Positions 44,515 to 55,072 are shown, numbered from the stretch's first letter. The stretch is 63,430 nucleotides of DNA from Chara braunii (GCA_003427395.1 BFEA01000588.1:448945-512374), one strand, 5' to 3'. Program-made: numbers and translations. Notes: generated by a model from the sequence alone, not told the origin.

Positions 44515-45700
44515 ACGCCTCCGGAACCGGTTTCTTTGCGAGTAACTGGCCTTCATTCTGAGGCGCACGCGGAAGTCGATAGTCCTCCTCTTCTACTTTC
44601 TCTTGAGGACTATGCTGCCCGGCTCGTTCCTACGCTGGGTACTTTTTCTCAAGGACAAGACGTGTGTGCGGCATCTTCTCCGTCGGGCAGCGGTTCCTTA
44701 TCGTCTTCAGGTGGTTCTTCACGGGATTCGGTGCGAGTTCAACATAGAGGTACTGGACCCGCTCACGTCTGAGGATTTCGCATGGCTTCCTCTCCCGACC
44801 ACGGGCCGCTTGCCGCGACCACAATGCGCAGCACTCTGCGCTCATCTCCACACGTACTTATCCTTCTATGCACCACCAACTTCGCTGACGGATGACGAAG
44901 TCGCGGTGGGGGACATCCTTGCGTATATTACCAAGGTGGCCCGCGAGTTTCGCACACAGCGGTACGATGACAACACCGCACCGCTCATGTATGTCTGCAT
45001 CCAAGTTGGGCAAGCGTCCTCCAGCGTTTTGCTGGATAGCGGAGCGACTCGCAATTTCATGAGCCACGCCTTTATGCAAAGGGCTGGCCTTGGTGCACAA
45101 GTTCGGAGGAAGGCAAACCCGACGGCGATCAAGTTGGCGGACGAAAGGACGCAACAACTTATCGACCGTTACTTCAAGGCCGCACCGGTGTATTTCGCAC
45201 CTCATGCATGCGAACCGGTGACGTTCGACATTTTGGACACGGACTTCGATATCATTTCGGGAATGCCTTGGCTTGCAAGTGTGGATCACACGGTCAACTT
45301 CCACCAGCGGACTCTTAGCGTTCGTGATGCCTTCGGCGCTGAAGTGCCATGTACTATTCCTCTTCCGCACCCTTCGAACCGGTGCCAAGTGGTGACGGCC
45401 AAGTCAATTCTTCCCCCACGGCCTTGTCTTCGGACCCCCGTGTGGTGCGGTTGCTTGACGAGTTCACCGACATTTTCCAGTCTGGTGCCGGATCGGCCGA
45501 TCTCTCACGAGATCATTCTTGAGGCCGGTGCCGTGCCGCCGAACGGCTGCATTTACCGCAGCTACGACAACAGACCGACCAAATACTTGGTACACTTTGT
45601 GTACTGATGCAAGGCAAGCCGGTGTCTTCGGCTCCACGTCGCACCCGCGACCAGATTCCACCTTCGGATCGTCAGCTTCGCCCTCGACCCGGCTTGACTT
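44483..45700 (+). pseudogene. Element B pol remnant: N-terminal extension, protease and chromodomain scrap
   Basis: The -1 frame gives TPPEPVSL and LEDYAARLVPTL. A frame change near 44740 leads to DPLTSEDFAWLPLPT and the protease VLLDSGATRNFMSHAF (about 45028-45075), PVYFAPHACEPVTFDILDTD and WLASVDHTVNFH. After PDRPISHEIILEAGAVPPNGCIYR (about 45555) the sequence joins directly to YDNRPTKYLVHFVY, the counterpart of C's chromodomain YGNKPMQYKVTF. The protease active-site triad Asp-Ser-Gly is intact. RT, RNase H and integrase are absent. Confidence 0.9.
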
Positions 45701-45716
45701 CATAAGCACGGGGGGG

Positions 45717-46470
45717 TGTTACATGCTGCGCCTGCAACAGGCTGCACGGGCCATTTTCAGGCCCGTGTCATTTTCAGCCTGAAAGCTTGAAAACGAAGGC
45801 TTACAGGCCCCGTGTTAGTTTCAGCCTAAAAGCCTGAAAACCAGGGCCTACAGGCCCCGTGTCTGTTTCAGCCTGACAGCCTGAAACTAGGGCCTACAGG
45901 CCCCGTGTCTGTTTCAGCCTGACAGCCTGAAAACCAGGGCCTACAGGCCCTGTGTCTATTTCAGCCTGATAGCCTGAAACCCAGGGCCTACAGGCCCCGT
46001 GTCGTTTCAGCCTGACAGCCTGAAAACAAGGGCCTATAGGCCCTCAAGCTTTCGCCAGAAGCTACCTGGAAACTTCCCGGAAGCTTCCTCAGGCTTTAGC
46101 CAGAAGCTACCTGGAAACTTCCGGAAGTTTCCTCAGGGTCTAGCACTCTGGAGGGAGCGCTGCAGGGTAGTATTAGCGTTAGCTTTTAGTCTTCAGCGCT
46201 GGGCGCAGTAGGTAGCTGTAGTCTCCAACGCTGGGCGCCATAGCTAGGATAGCACTAGAGAGCGAGAGATTGGGCGGAGGCCAGGTCAGTCCCGGTCAGG
46301 TCAGGACTTGTATCTAAATCTTCCATTGCGCTATTCAGACACCATTATGTATGTATCGGAATGCACATTGCTTGTTGAGATTCCACTTGCACAACATTGT
46401 CCATTCAGTCCTTTTTATCACATTGCGGATCCTCGGTTATGATGTACATCGCTCATTTGAGCACGTAACA
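45717..46470 (+). repeat. Element B 3' LTR, shortened by two internal deletions
   Basis: 754 bp from TGTTACATGC to CACGTAACA. It carries six of the 47-bp units (starts 45773 to 46006) against five in the 5' LTR. Relative to the 5' LTR it lacks about 118 bp including the TATA box (junction at TCTAGCA/CTCTGG near 46140) and about 0.5 kb between GAGGCCA and GGTCAGTCC (near 46285). GCGCCATAGC is retained at 46237. A G-run ending at 45716 is the polypurine tract position. Confidence 0.93.
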
Positions 46471-47057
46471 TCTTCTCAGGGCTTGGTGGCGCTGCTGCAG
46501 ACTTCCACCCGGGAAGTCTTTCGACACTTCGTCATCATCAGATACTGTGGCGCTGGTCTTCTTCTTCATCCTCCGAGTGGCGCTTGGCCTCAAAGGCCTG
46601 TTTCAGGGTGGCGCTGCCCTCAGGAGGCTGTATTTGGGTGGCGCTTGATGTTCCAGGGACTCAAGGGGTGTTACGGGTGCTAATCAGGGTTGGGGAGTGA
46701 AGCGCTGCTCATTTATGAGCAGCGCACTGTAGTACTGAAGTTATCCTGACAATTCGAGACTCTGAGTTTAATAAACAGTGTAATACTGTGTTTGGACTAT
46801 CATCGTTTCATTGTTTTCCTGGATGTGATCTGCTCGACTTTTCTCTATGACTGGTTGTGAGGATTGAGTGAAGTGAATTGCACTTTCAGTGTACCCTGTC
46901 ATACCGCATGGTCAAGTCTTCCGCTGTGTTTATCTCTCCCTGTGCGGTGTGATACTCATATCCTCTCCCCTTCCTTCTATGTATGTATGGGCATATCCGA
47001 AAGTCTATGTGAGTGAGTGTTGGCCTTCAGGCAACGAACAACCAGAATCATAATAGT

Positions 47058-47069
47058 TGGTATCAGAGC
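47058..47069 (+). promoter_or_regulatory. Element A primer binding site
   Basis: TGGTATCAGAGC, two bases after the 5' LTR: the exact plant initiator tRNA-Met-complementary site. Confidence 0.9.
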
Positions 47070-48561
47070 GATTGGATCCAGGCTCTGGAGCGATTGATGA
47101 GCTAGAGCATCCATCATCATCTGGCGAGATACTGGAGTTGAGTTTCATGGCGATTCATCATCTTCAGGGTGATTGTCAGTAAGGGTGGTGGTTGTGAGTG
47201 TGTGGCAAGAAGAATTGGGCAGAGAGTGAATCACTCCTGACTGGGATTGTGCAGGAGTGGTTGGCGATTGGTACTCAGAGGCCTGGGAGGCTCTAAGAGG
47301 CTAAATATAGCCTGGCGATTCACCTGGAGGTTGGCGATTGGGAAGGAAGTGATCCCAGGATGTGACGATTGTGGAATTGGGTCAGGATCCCCAAGTTCCA
47401 AGCAGCGCACTACAGGGTGATGTGGCGTTGCACTCACTTTGTCAGTTATTGGCACCTGGGAGTCTTCATTCATTGGTTCTGTCAGTTAGGGGTGAAGCGC
47501 CTCAAGGTAATCTACTTTATCACCAAGTTTCAGGCAATTTGGTACGCGGGAACACTGGATACTGTTAGGAGATGAAACTGGCGAGATGGGGTTGACCAGT
47601 CAGCCATAACCAGAGTTTCATACATCTTCTTCAGAGTTGACCCTGAAGTGAGTGTGTTCCTTACTCCACCCTGTGTGGCGATTCTGGGGCTATTTTTAGA
47701 ATAGCGAAATTTGGTCTGTCTGTCAGGTGACAGTTGAAAATCGAAATTCAGACTGTGGGACAGCCATATCCAACTTCCCCTACCTATCTTCTTTGACTTC
47801 TACTAACCCTGTTTGACCTTCCCTCTGGCTCATATTTCATCTGGGACTGCGTTACAGTATTGCGATTGACACTGTGCAGTGAATTGGTGAATTCAGGGGT
47901 CTGTTGTCAGTGACAATGCAAATTTGAATTCAGTGCTGACATAGCTAAGGCTAGATTGGGCTAGGATCAATCGTAACTTTGATTCTGTCCGTCTAAATTC
48001 AGTTATGTCAGTCCTTGGTAAATTGCAATTCAGTATTCTGTCAGTGTCTGAAATCGCACATCCAGATTTGATGTTCTGAGTCAGTTACAGTGAAAACTGT
48101 AATCCGCCATACCCAGGGTATGACATACAGGGTCATACAGTGTTGAGGTCTGTAGGGTAAGTCTAAAAATAGGATATCTTGTAAATCACTGCATCTTGGT
48201 CATCAGTGGACACCTGCCTAATCCTAATTAGTCACTCTGTCTAATTACTAATCAATACTAATTAGTCCAGGACTGCGTCCTGTCACTTATTATTACAGGA
48301 TTTGCAATTATTGCATGCAATTGTTGTGTCAGGGCAAGGATGGAAAAATCGTGAAATTGGTTTTTGCCTGAGTGGACTCTGAACTGACCCTGACCCTCAA
48401 GCGGTCTGCTGAGACTGAGCACTCACTTGCTCAGACTAACCAGTCTTCTCTCTCCAGGCAGGTGACAGCAATTGAGTTAGTATTGCAGAGAACACTCAAT
48501 TCCTGTTACCTCCTGCTTGATCTCTGATTGTTGTTTGATTTTATTTATCTGTATTGTGGAA
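47070..48561 (+). other. Element A untranslated leader with recurrent GCGATT words
   Basis: About 1.5 kb. The first 330 bp contain at least eight GCGATT/GGTGATT/GACGATT words (47070-47370), with one more at about 47677. The rest is rich in CAGT/TCAG words. Small ORFs (for example 47362-47575) are not supported. Confidence 0.65.
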
Positions 48562-50059
48562 ATGGCTGATGCAGAGAAAGCGGAAGCCTCTGAGGTCAAG
48601 CCTCAGATTCCGCTAGGCCCTTTAGAGGCTGAACTGCAGGCCCAGGAGGAGAAACTCCGCCAGCAAGCCCAGGCAGTTGAGACTCTAAAGGCTGAACTGA
48701 GAAAGAAAGAGGAAGCAGCCCAGAAAGAGGCAAGGCGAAAGTTGTTGATTGCAGATGTGGAAAAGATCAGGGTTAGTGAGAGTTCCAGTCAGTATAATAA
48801 GGACATGGCTGAATTCATTCTCCTGCAGGATGATATCAACCGGTCCTATTTTACTAACTGGGACGGCCGGATCACCAGTCTGGAGAGCAGTCACTCAGCC
48901 TTTTCTAAAAAGCTGGATGACATCTCTGCCAAACTAGATCTGATCTTCACCCACCTTAAGATCCCAACTGTTTCTCCTGCTCCCCTCTCTCCTGGACCTT
49001 CTCAAGGGAAACCTGCATCAACCCCACACTTCAGACCTGCATCTCCACCCCCTACACCCACATCAACAGCAGCTTCTCAGCCCTCATCACCATTTGAGTT
49101 TCAGCGGCCTAAGCTGACACCGCCACCCATGTTCTCAGGTGAGGACCCAAAGGTGGATGTGGCAAACTGGGTTGCTGCACAGAGAACCTACCTGAGTGGG
49201 TTCAAATGCGGGTGCACCTCCACCTCCAGCAAGCGAGGTATGGAGATGGCTGATTGGGCGTAGAGGTTGGGGGTGGCTGGATTTCTGCAGGCTCTGCAGG
49301 ACCGGTTTGCAGACAAGGAGCAGGCCAGGAAGGCAGCAGATAAAATTGTGCCTGGGCCAGAAAAAGTTTGACGGCTCCTTGTCCAAACTGTATTCCACCT
49401 TTGAGAGTCTGACATCGACTCCGGGGTTGGAGATGAGTGAGCAGGATCTGCTCACTCATTTCCTAAGGGCAGCGCCTGAGCAATTCCAGCTTGCTCTTTT
49501 CTCTCAGGGCCACAAGGACTTGCGGTCCTTTGGCAGAGCAGCCCTGGACTTGGAGTCTAAGCTCCATGTTCAGGAAGCACCTTCTGAAGGAAGGAAGGGG
49601 CCCTCCTCCAAAGGGCAAAGGAGGAGGAAGGGTGCCCTGTTTGCTGCTGCAGCTTCTGGTTCAGATAGTGACGCAACATCTCAGGGTGGGAGCCCTCCAC
49701 CTGGGACTGCATCATCATCTCCTGCAGATTCTGTTGTTCTTGCCCTCACTGATGCTTTGATGGGCCTGACAAAGCGCAAGGCCCCAACCCAGAAAGCATC
49801 AACCTGTAGATAGGGGAAAGGAAAGGGACGTGCCTCTTCCCCTGGTGCCCAAAGAGTACCATTACCGTATGACGTTCGATGGCCAGCTGACTCCCTTGAT
49901 CCTTCCGCCTTCCCCTGGCATGCACTCAAGATCCAGGAGCGGGTTTGGAGGAAGAGAAAGGACAAGGGTGTCTGCCTGAGATGCGAGGGGGACCACTTCT
50001 TAAAGGATTGTCCCAACATGGCTCGTAGGTCTACAGGCAGCTCTAGTTCAAAAAACTAG
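48562..50059 (+). pseudogene. Element A gag
   Basis: ATG 48562: acidic coiled-coil N-terminus (LEAELQAQEEKLRQQAQAVE), Pro/Ser-rich linker, then capsid start PPPMFSGEDPKVDVANWV. The frame breaks near 49230-49370 (TAG at 49261). It continues in frame 2 with KLYSTFESLTSTPGLEMSEQ, LLTHFLRAAPEQFQLALF and SFGRAALDLESKL. TAG at 49811 interrupts before the zinc knuckle CLRCEGDHFLKDC (49973-50011, CX2CX3HX4C). The gag stop TAG is 50057-50059. Confidence 0.88.
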
Positions 50060-50094
50060 AGCAGAGAGAGGTGGAAGAAGCAACTCCTTCCACC
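50050..50094 (+). promoter_or_regulatory. -1 ribosomal frameshift signal at the gag/pol border of element A
   Basis: AAAAAAC (50050-50056), read A-AAA-AAC in gag phase, directly precedes the gag stop TAG. After 13 nt comes a perfect 8-bp stem GGTGGAAG/CTTCCACC (50070-50077 with 50087-50094) with a 9-nt loop AAGCAACTC. The -1 frame runs into the protease and the RT, which lie in that same frame, so Gag-Pol requires this shift. Confidence 0.85.
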
Positions 50095-53000
50095 AGTGCT
50101 GATTCACTTTCTGATGGAGGTGAATCTTCACATCCTCTTGCTGGTTCTTCTATCTCAGGAGTTGCATCTTCAGGGTCTTTCACTTTTGAAGACTCTGAGT
50201 TGGATGAGACGTGGGAGGAGGATGATGCTTAGTGTATTGCTGATCTATTCTTATCCTTGCAGGAGAAAAAAAAACATAAGTCTGAACTCATCCTGCTTCG
50301 ACCCTTCATCCTGGGAGCCAAGTTCAAAGGGCTCTTAGACTGCGGGGCTACTCGCAACTTCATCTCTCCCAGGGCAATCAGCAAGCTGCACTTGGATCAG
50401 AGGTTGGTGAAATTGCGACAACCTTAGGAGGTACGCATTGGAGACTCCTCCACAGTCAGGATTACTACTGCTGTCAAGGGCCTACCTGTGTCCTTTGACA
50501 AGCCGGGAGAAGTCAGGCATCGCCTGAACTTCTACGTGTTTCCTAATGTCCCCTTTGACCTTGTCTTCTCTATGCAATGACTTGGAGCCACCAATCCTAG
50601 GATCGACTGGCGGGTTCCTAGGGTTGAGCTACCTGACCGGCATGGTGTATATCGCCTTTGCATGCTCGCTGACAAGTGCCATCCGGCCAACAACTGTTAT
50701 TGTATGAGTGCTCGCAGATTCCTGCGGTTCTCACACCAGACTGACCACGCCCGTCTGTTCGTGGCTTTTGTCAAACAGACTGACGTGGAGACTGCTCCCT
50801 GTCCCTCTTAGATTCAGCAGGTTGTGGACAGCTTCTCAGATCTTATGGAGGAGCCTACTGGACTTGTCCATAGGCAGACCAAACGTAAGATTGAGATCCT
50901 GCTTGGTTCGGTCCCTCCCAAGGGCCGGGTCTACAGGATGTCTCCTGCTGAACTTGAAGAGCTCAGGAAACAGTTAGAGACCCTGACCAGCAAGGGTTGG
51001 ATCAGGCCCAGCACATCTGAATTTGAGGCACCAGTCCTCTTTGTTCCTAAGGGGAATGGTGAGTTCAGAATGTGCGTGGACTATCGCGGTCTCAACAAAA
51101 TCACGAGCAAGTCTACAGAGCCCCTTCCTCGCATTGATGATCTGTTCGATATGGTGCAGGGTTGTACCATCTTTAGTAAGATCGACCTCAAATCTGGCTA
51201 TCACCAGATTGAGATGGCTGAAGGCGATGTCCACAAGACAACCTTCAAAACCAGGTATGGCACTTATGAATACCTGGTTATGTCGTTCGGTCTCTGCAAT
51301 GCTCTAGGTACCTTCCAAACAGAGATGCATCGCATACTGAGGCCGTACCTGGACAAGTTCGTAGTTGTCTACCTTGATGATACCTTGGTGTTCAGTCGTT
51401 CTGTCTAGGAGCATGCGCAACATCTGGCTCTGGTCCTCCAGGCCTCACGTGATAACCAGTATAAGATCATTAGAGAGAAGTCCTTTTTTGGGGTTCCCTC
51501 TGTAATCTATCTGGGTCACGTCATCTCTGGAGAGGGGTTGGCTCCTGAAGCAACGAAAGTTGCTGCAGTTCAGGACTGGCCGCGACCTGCTAATATTCGT
51601 GATATCTGGTCTTTCTTGGGGCTTGCATCCTACTACAGGAAGTTCATCAAGAACTTCTTTGCGATTGCAGCACCCTTGACTGATCTCACAAAGAAAGACA
51701 CTTCCTTTCTTTGGACATCAGAATGTCAGGAGGCCTTCACACGCCTCAAGGAGGCCTTGATTCGTGCCCCTGTCTTGAAGCTACCTGACCCTACCCTGCC
51801 TTTTGTGCTTACTACTGATGCTAGTTAGTATGGTGTAGGGGCGGTACTTCAACACGATGATGGGAATGGTCTGCAACTTATCGAATACATGAGCAAGAAG
51901 ATCAAAACTAAGAAGCTGCAGGACTCTACCTATGAGAAAGAGTTGTATGCTCTTGTGTCAGCGCTCAAGCATTGGAAACACTTTCTCCTGGGCAGACACT
52001 TCAAGATCTTTTCAGATCACTCCACCCTTCAGTGGATGAAGTCTCAGGGAGAGTTGAATGACAAGCTTGCTCGTTGTATTCAGTTCATTGACATGTTTGA
52101 CTTTGAACTGAGACACAAGAAGGGTTGCTACAATCGAGTAGCAGATGCCCTTTCTCGTAGGCCTGACTCTCTGTTTCTGATCTCCTTCACTCACTCATTT
52201 GGAGAGAGGACACGTCAGACCATTGCCAGGTTGCTGCCCCAGGATGAGATCTTTGGGCCTATTGTGAGGAATCTCCAAGATGATCCTACCTCTGAACCAT
52301 GATATACTCTGGTTTCAGGTCTGCTGTACACATGCAGCAGAGATGAGGAGCGTCTGTGCATTCCCTAGGACCGCAAGCTAAAGACACTTCTGATGCCAGA
52401 ATGTCATGATGCTCGTGGTTACTTTAGGGCCCTCAAATCTTATGCAGCCCTGTCGCAACGCTTCTTCTGGAAGGAGATGAGGAGTGACATGCTGCACTAT
52501 GTGGAAACCTGTGAGCTATGCCAAAGGAACAAGGTTGTACGTCGACCTCCCCTTGGCTTACTCAAACCCCTACCTATCCCTGATGCTCCTGCACAGTCAG
52601 TATCTATTGATTTTACCGACTTGGGTAGGACTACACCACGAGGTATGCGTCAGGTCATGGTATGTGTGGATCGGTTCTCCAAATATGCAGAGTTCATCCC
52701 CTTACCAGCTGAGGCTCGTGTGCCAGCCGTTCCGGCAGTGGGTTGCTCATCATGGACCACCCACCTCCATCATCAGTGACAGAGATCCCTGATTTTGCAG
52801 TAATGACTGGCAATCCTACTGCAGGGATTACCTTCATTCTCATCTGGATATGACATCTGGTCGTCATCCTGAAGCCAATGGACAGGCTGAAGTGATGAAC
52901 CAGATTCTTTTCCAGCTGTTGCGTCCTGTGATCAGTCCTAATCAGCAGGACTGGGATCTCCATCTAGGTCGTGCACAACTTCTGTATAACACGTATGTAC

Positions 53001-53682
53001 ACTCCTCTACTGGCTTTACACCCTACCGGTTACACTGGGGTCGTGAGCCACGACAGCTTCTCGATGACATCATCGACAAGGCTACCCCTACGTTGACGCC
53101 TGGAACTGCAGAGTTCACCAGACGTTACCGTGTGGACATAGAGTGCACCCGTGCTAACCTGTTGAAAGCCCAAAAGGCTATGATTCAACAGGTTAGTAAG
53201 CATAGGCGTCCTTCTACTATTCGCACAGGTGAGGTGTGGGTACTCAGTTTTGAGTTGTCGCGAGAGGAGGACATATCACCTAAGCTGCTGCCACAATATA
53301 TGTGTCCAGGGCAAGTCTTAGATACAATGGGAGCTGATCCATTTGGACCATCCTATACAGTGGATGTCCCTATGCATCTACAAACCTACCTTGTCTTTCA
53401 TCTAAGATGTTGCCATTCACGCCAGCTGATGCATTTCCGGACAGGCCCCCACAGTTCGGTCCCCCTATCCCTGGCAAAGGGTATGAGGTTGAATCTGTGG
53501 AGGATGAGTCAGGTACAGGTCTAGATAAGGAGTACCTTGTGAAGTTCTTGTACCAGCCACACACTGAGGACCGCTGGTTTACTCGCAAGGAACTTTTGAA
53601 GACAGCTAAGTCTGTCATCCTCAAATATGAGGCAACACAGAAGGGAGTATCCCTTCGGTGCTCTGCACGCCTACACCCCTAG
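50060..53682 (+). pseudogene. Element A pol: protease, RT, RNase H, integrase, chromodomain
   Basis: In the -1 frame: acidic spacer, TAG at 50229, protease LLDCGATRNFISPRAI (about 50330). RT 50824-51408 ([41 protein letters not shown]). RNase H 51538-52302 (TTDAS followed by TAG at 51826 where relatives have Gln, YEKELYALV, SDHSTLQ, VADALSRR). Integrase from 52366 (TAG for Gln; HDARGYF has Tyr for the second zinc His; CELCQRNK; SIDFTDLG; ISDRDP; NGQAEVMN). Frame changes occur near 52720, 52790-52850 and 53400. The C-terminal YLVKFLYQPHTEDRWFTRKE is chromodomain-like. All DDE residues are visible. Confidence 0.9.
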
Positions 53683-53715
53683 CTCGGAGGTCCTCGCTCC
53701 GGGGGAGGGTAGGTC
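53683..53715 (+). promoter_or_regulatory. Element A polypurine tract region
   Basis: The purine-rich CGGGGGAGGGTAGG lies between the pol stop and the 3' LTR start. Confidence 0.55.
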
Positions 53716-55054
53716 TGCAATGACTTGCTGTTTTCTGGTCGCCTGTAGCCTCTCTCTGTCGAGGTTGTACTATAGGTAGGACATATCCGCAATTTTGTTT
53801 GGTTGAGGGCTAACCGAGAGACCTACCTGTGAGGGAAATTCGTGAGGGACATATCTGCAAATCCGGGGAAAAATACAGGCCCGGTACTAACAGGATTCCC
53901 TACAGCTACCCTAACTGCGCATAGCAGGCCCGGGCTACCCTAGGACAGACAGGCCCTAAGGGCCTCTGATAGACGGTCCTATAGCCTATAGCCGGGTCCG
54001 GTAGAGGCCGAGAGGCCGAAACAGAAACGGTACCGGTCGGTCAGTAAGTCCGGTCTAGGTCGAGTCTAGGCTAGTTGTTGTCTATAGATAGATTGGGCAC
54101 ATCGGTTCAGGGCTTTTGGCAGTTGGCACCGAGTACATCGCTGCTGCGCTACGCGTGAACCGGTAGTGGTGACGGCTCAACATGGAAGGAGACGGGCATA
54201 GCCAGACCTCCAGAGTGCAGGCCATAGCTGGGACCTGCGCTGTACTCTGCCAGCACGCAGGGGCTGACAGAGGTCTGGGTTATCAAGGTCTGCTGGAGGC
54301 AAGAGAGATTGGTGCCCTGCTGGACCCTCCTCCGGAGTGGGGTCCCAGGGGGTTTATGCTGCAGCTATGGCTGCAGCTTCTTCATCTCAGAGGTCATCTT
54401 GTCAGGGTTTGGTGGCACTGCTGCAGACTTCCACCCGGGAAGTCTTTCGACACTTCGTCATCATCAGATACTGTGGCGCTGGTTTTCTCTCATCCTCCGA
54501 GTGGCGCTTGGCCTCAGAGGCCTGTTTCAGGGTGGCGCTGCCCTCACGAGGCTGTATCTGGGTGGTACTTGATGTTTCAGGGACTCAGGGGGTGTTACGG
54601 GTGCCAATCAGGGTTGGGGAGTGAAGTGCTGCTCATTTCTGACCAGCGCACTGTAGTACTGAAGTTGTCCTGACATTTGAGACTCTGAGTTTAATAAACA
54701 GTGTAATACTGTGTTTGGACTATCATCGTTTCATTGTTTTCCTGGATGTGATCTGCTCGACTTTTCTCTATGANCAGTGTAATACTGTGTTTGGACTATC
54801 ATCGTTTCATTGTTTTCCTGGATGTGATCTGCTCGACTTTTCTCTATGACTGGTTGTGAGGATTGAGTGGAGTGAATTGCACTTTCAGTGTACCCTGTCA
54901 TATCGCATGGTCAAGTCTTCCGCTGTGTTTCTCTCTCCCTGTGCGGTGTGATACTCCTACCCTCTCCCCTTCCTTCTGTGTATGTATGGGCATAACCGGA
55001 AGTCTATGTGAGTGAGTGTTGGCCTTCAGGCAACGAACAACCAGAATCATAACA
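53716..55054 (+). repeat. Element A 3' LTR
   Basis: From TGCAATGACTTG to CATAACA. Homologous to the split 5' LTR. It is longer than its partner mainly because 75 bp are duplicated around an N at 54774. GGCATAGCC (about 54197), GCCATAGCT (54222) and CAGCTATGGCTGCAG (54361) are conserved. Confidence 0.93.
54699..54849. other. Assembly join: 75-bp duplicated overlap around a single N
   Basis: 54699-54773 and 54775-54849 are the same 75 bases, separated by one N at 54774. The 5' LTR has this segment once. This is the signature of two overlapping contigs abutted without merging, not a biological repeat. Confidence 0.9.
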
Positions 55055-55058
55055 GCTG

Positions 55059-55072
55059 CACTACTCACTGAA
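55059..55072. other. Short spacer between element A and element C
   Basis: Fourteen bases of flanking DNA. The last five (CTGAA) are the expected left TSD of C, whose right copy lies beyond the window. Confidence 0.7.

Larger units (their letters stand above)
40724..46475 (+). mobile_element. Element B: internally deleted Ty3/gypsy element nested in the A 5' LTR
   Basis: 5-bp TSD TCTTC on both sides. The LTRs start TGTTACATG and end GTAACA. Internal part: primer binding site, AT-rich leader, gag, frameshift signal, protease, then a direct jump from the protease-RT linker to a chromodomain remnant. RT, RNase H and integrase are missing, so B could move only with enzymes from a relative. It is related to C and D by protease and gag similarity. 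Confidence 0.93.
40040..47055 (+). repeat. Element A 5' LTR, split by nested element B
   Basis: Left part 40040-40728 (TGCAATGACTTG start) and right part 46476-47055 (ending CAGAATCATAATA; the 3' LTR ends CATAACA). Together they are about 1.27 kb and match the 3' LTR. It contains GGCATAGCC (40527), GCCATAGCT (40549) and CAGCCATAGCTG (40690). The B insertion duplicated TCTTC (40724-40728 and 46471-46475). Confidence 0.93.
40036..55058 (+). mobile_element. Element A: Ty3/gypsy chromovirus-type retrotransposon, 5' LTR interrupted by element B
   Basis: 5' LTR 40040-40728 plus 46476-47055, primer binding site, 1.5 kb leader, gag, -1 frameshift signal, pol (protease, RT, RNase H, integrase, chromodomain) to 53682, and 3' LTR 53716-55054. 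GCTG occurs on both sides (40036-40039 and 55055-55058), consistent with a 4-bp TSD. LTR halves are homologous end to end once B is removed. Numerous stops and frameshifts make it inactive, and it is older than B. Confidence 0.92.

Noticed and set aside
40785-46050. 47-bp direct repeats as a possible CRISPR array
   Set aside because: Units are contiguous without unique spacers, lie in both LTRs of a eukaryotic retrotransposon, and no cas genes exist.
50229-52368. Reassignment of TAG to glutamine, as in some green algae
   Set aside because: The 1,043-codon pol ORF of C has no in-frame TAG. TAG and TGA serve as gag stops at the frameshift sites, and TGA/TAA stops and frameshifts occur in the same decayed copies. 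Deamination explains the pattern better.
54699-54849. Biological tandem duplication in the A 3' LTR
   Set aside because: Copies are identical, separated by a lone N, and absent from the 5' LTR: an assembly overlap.
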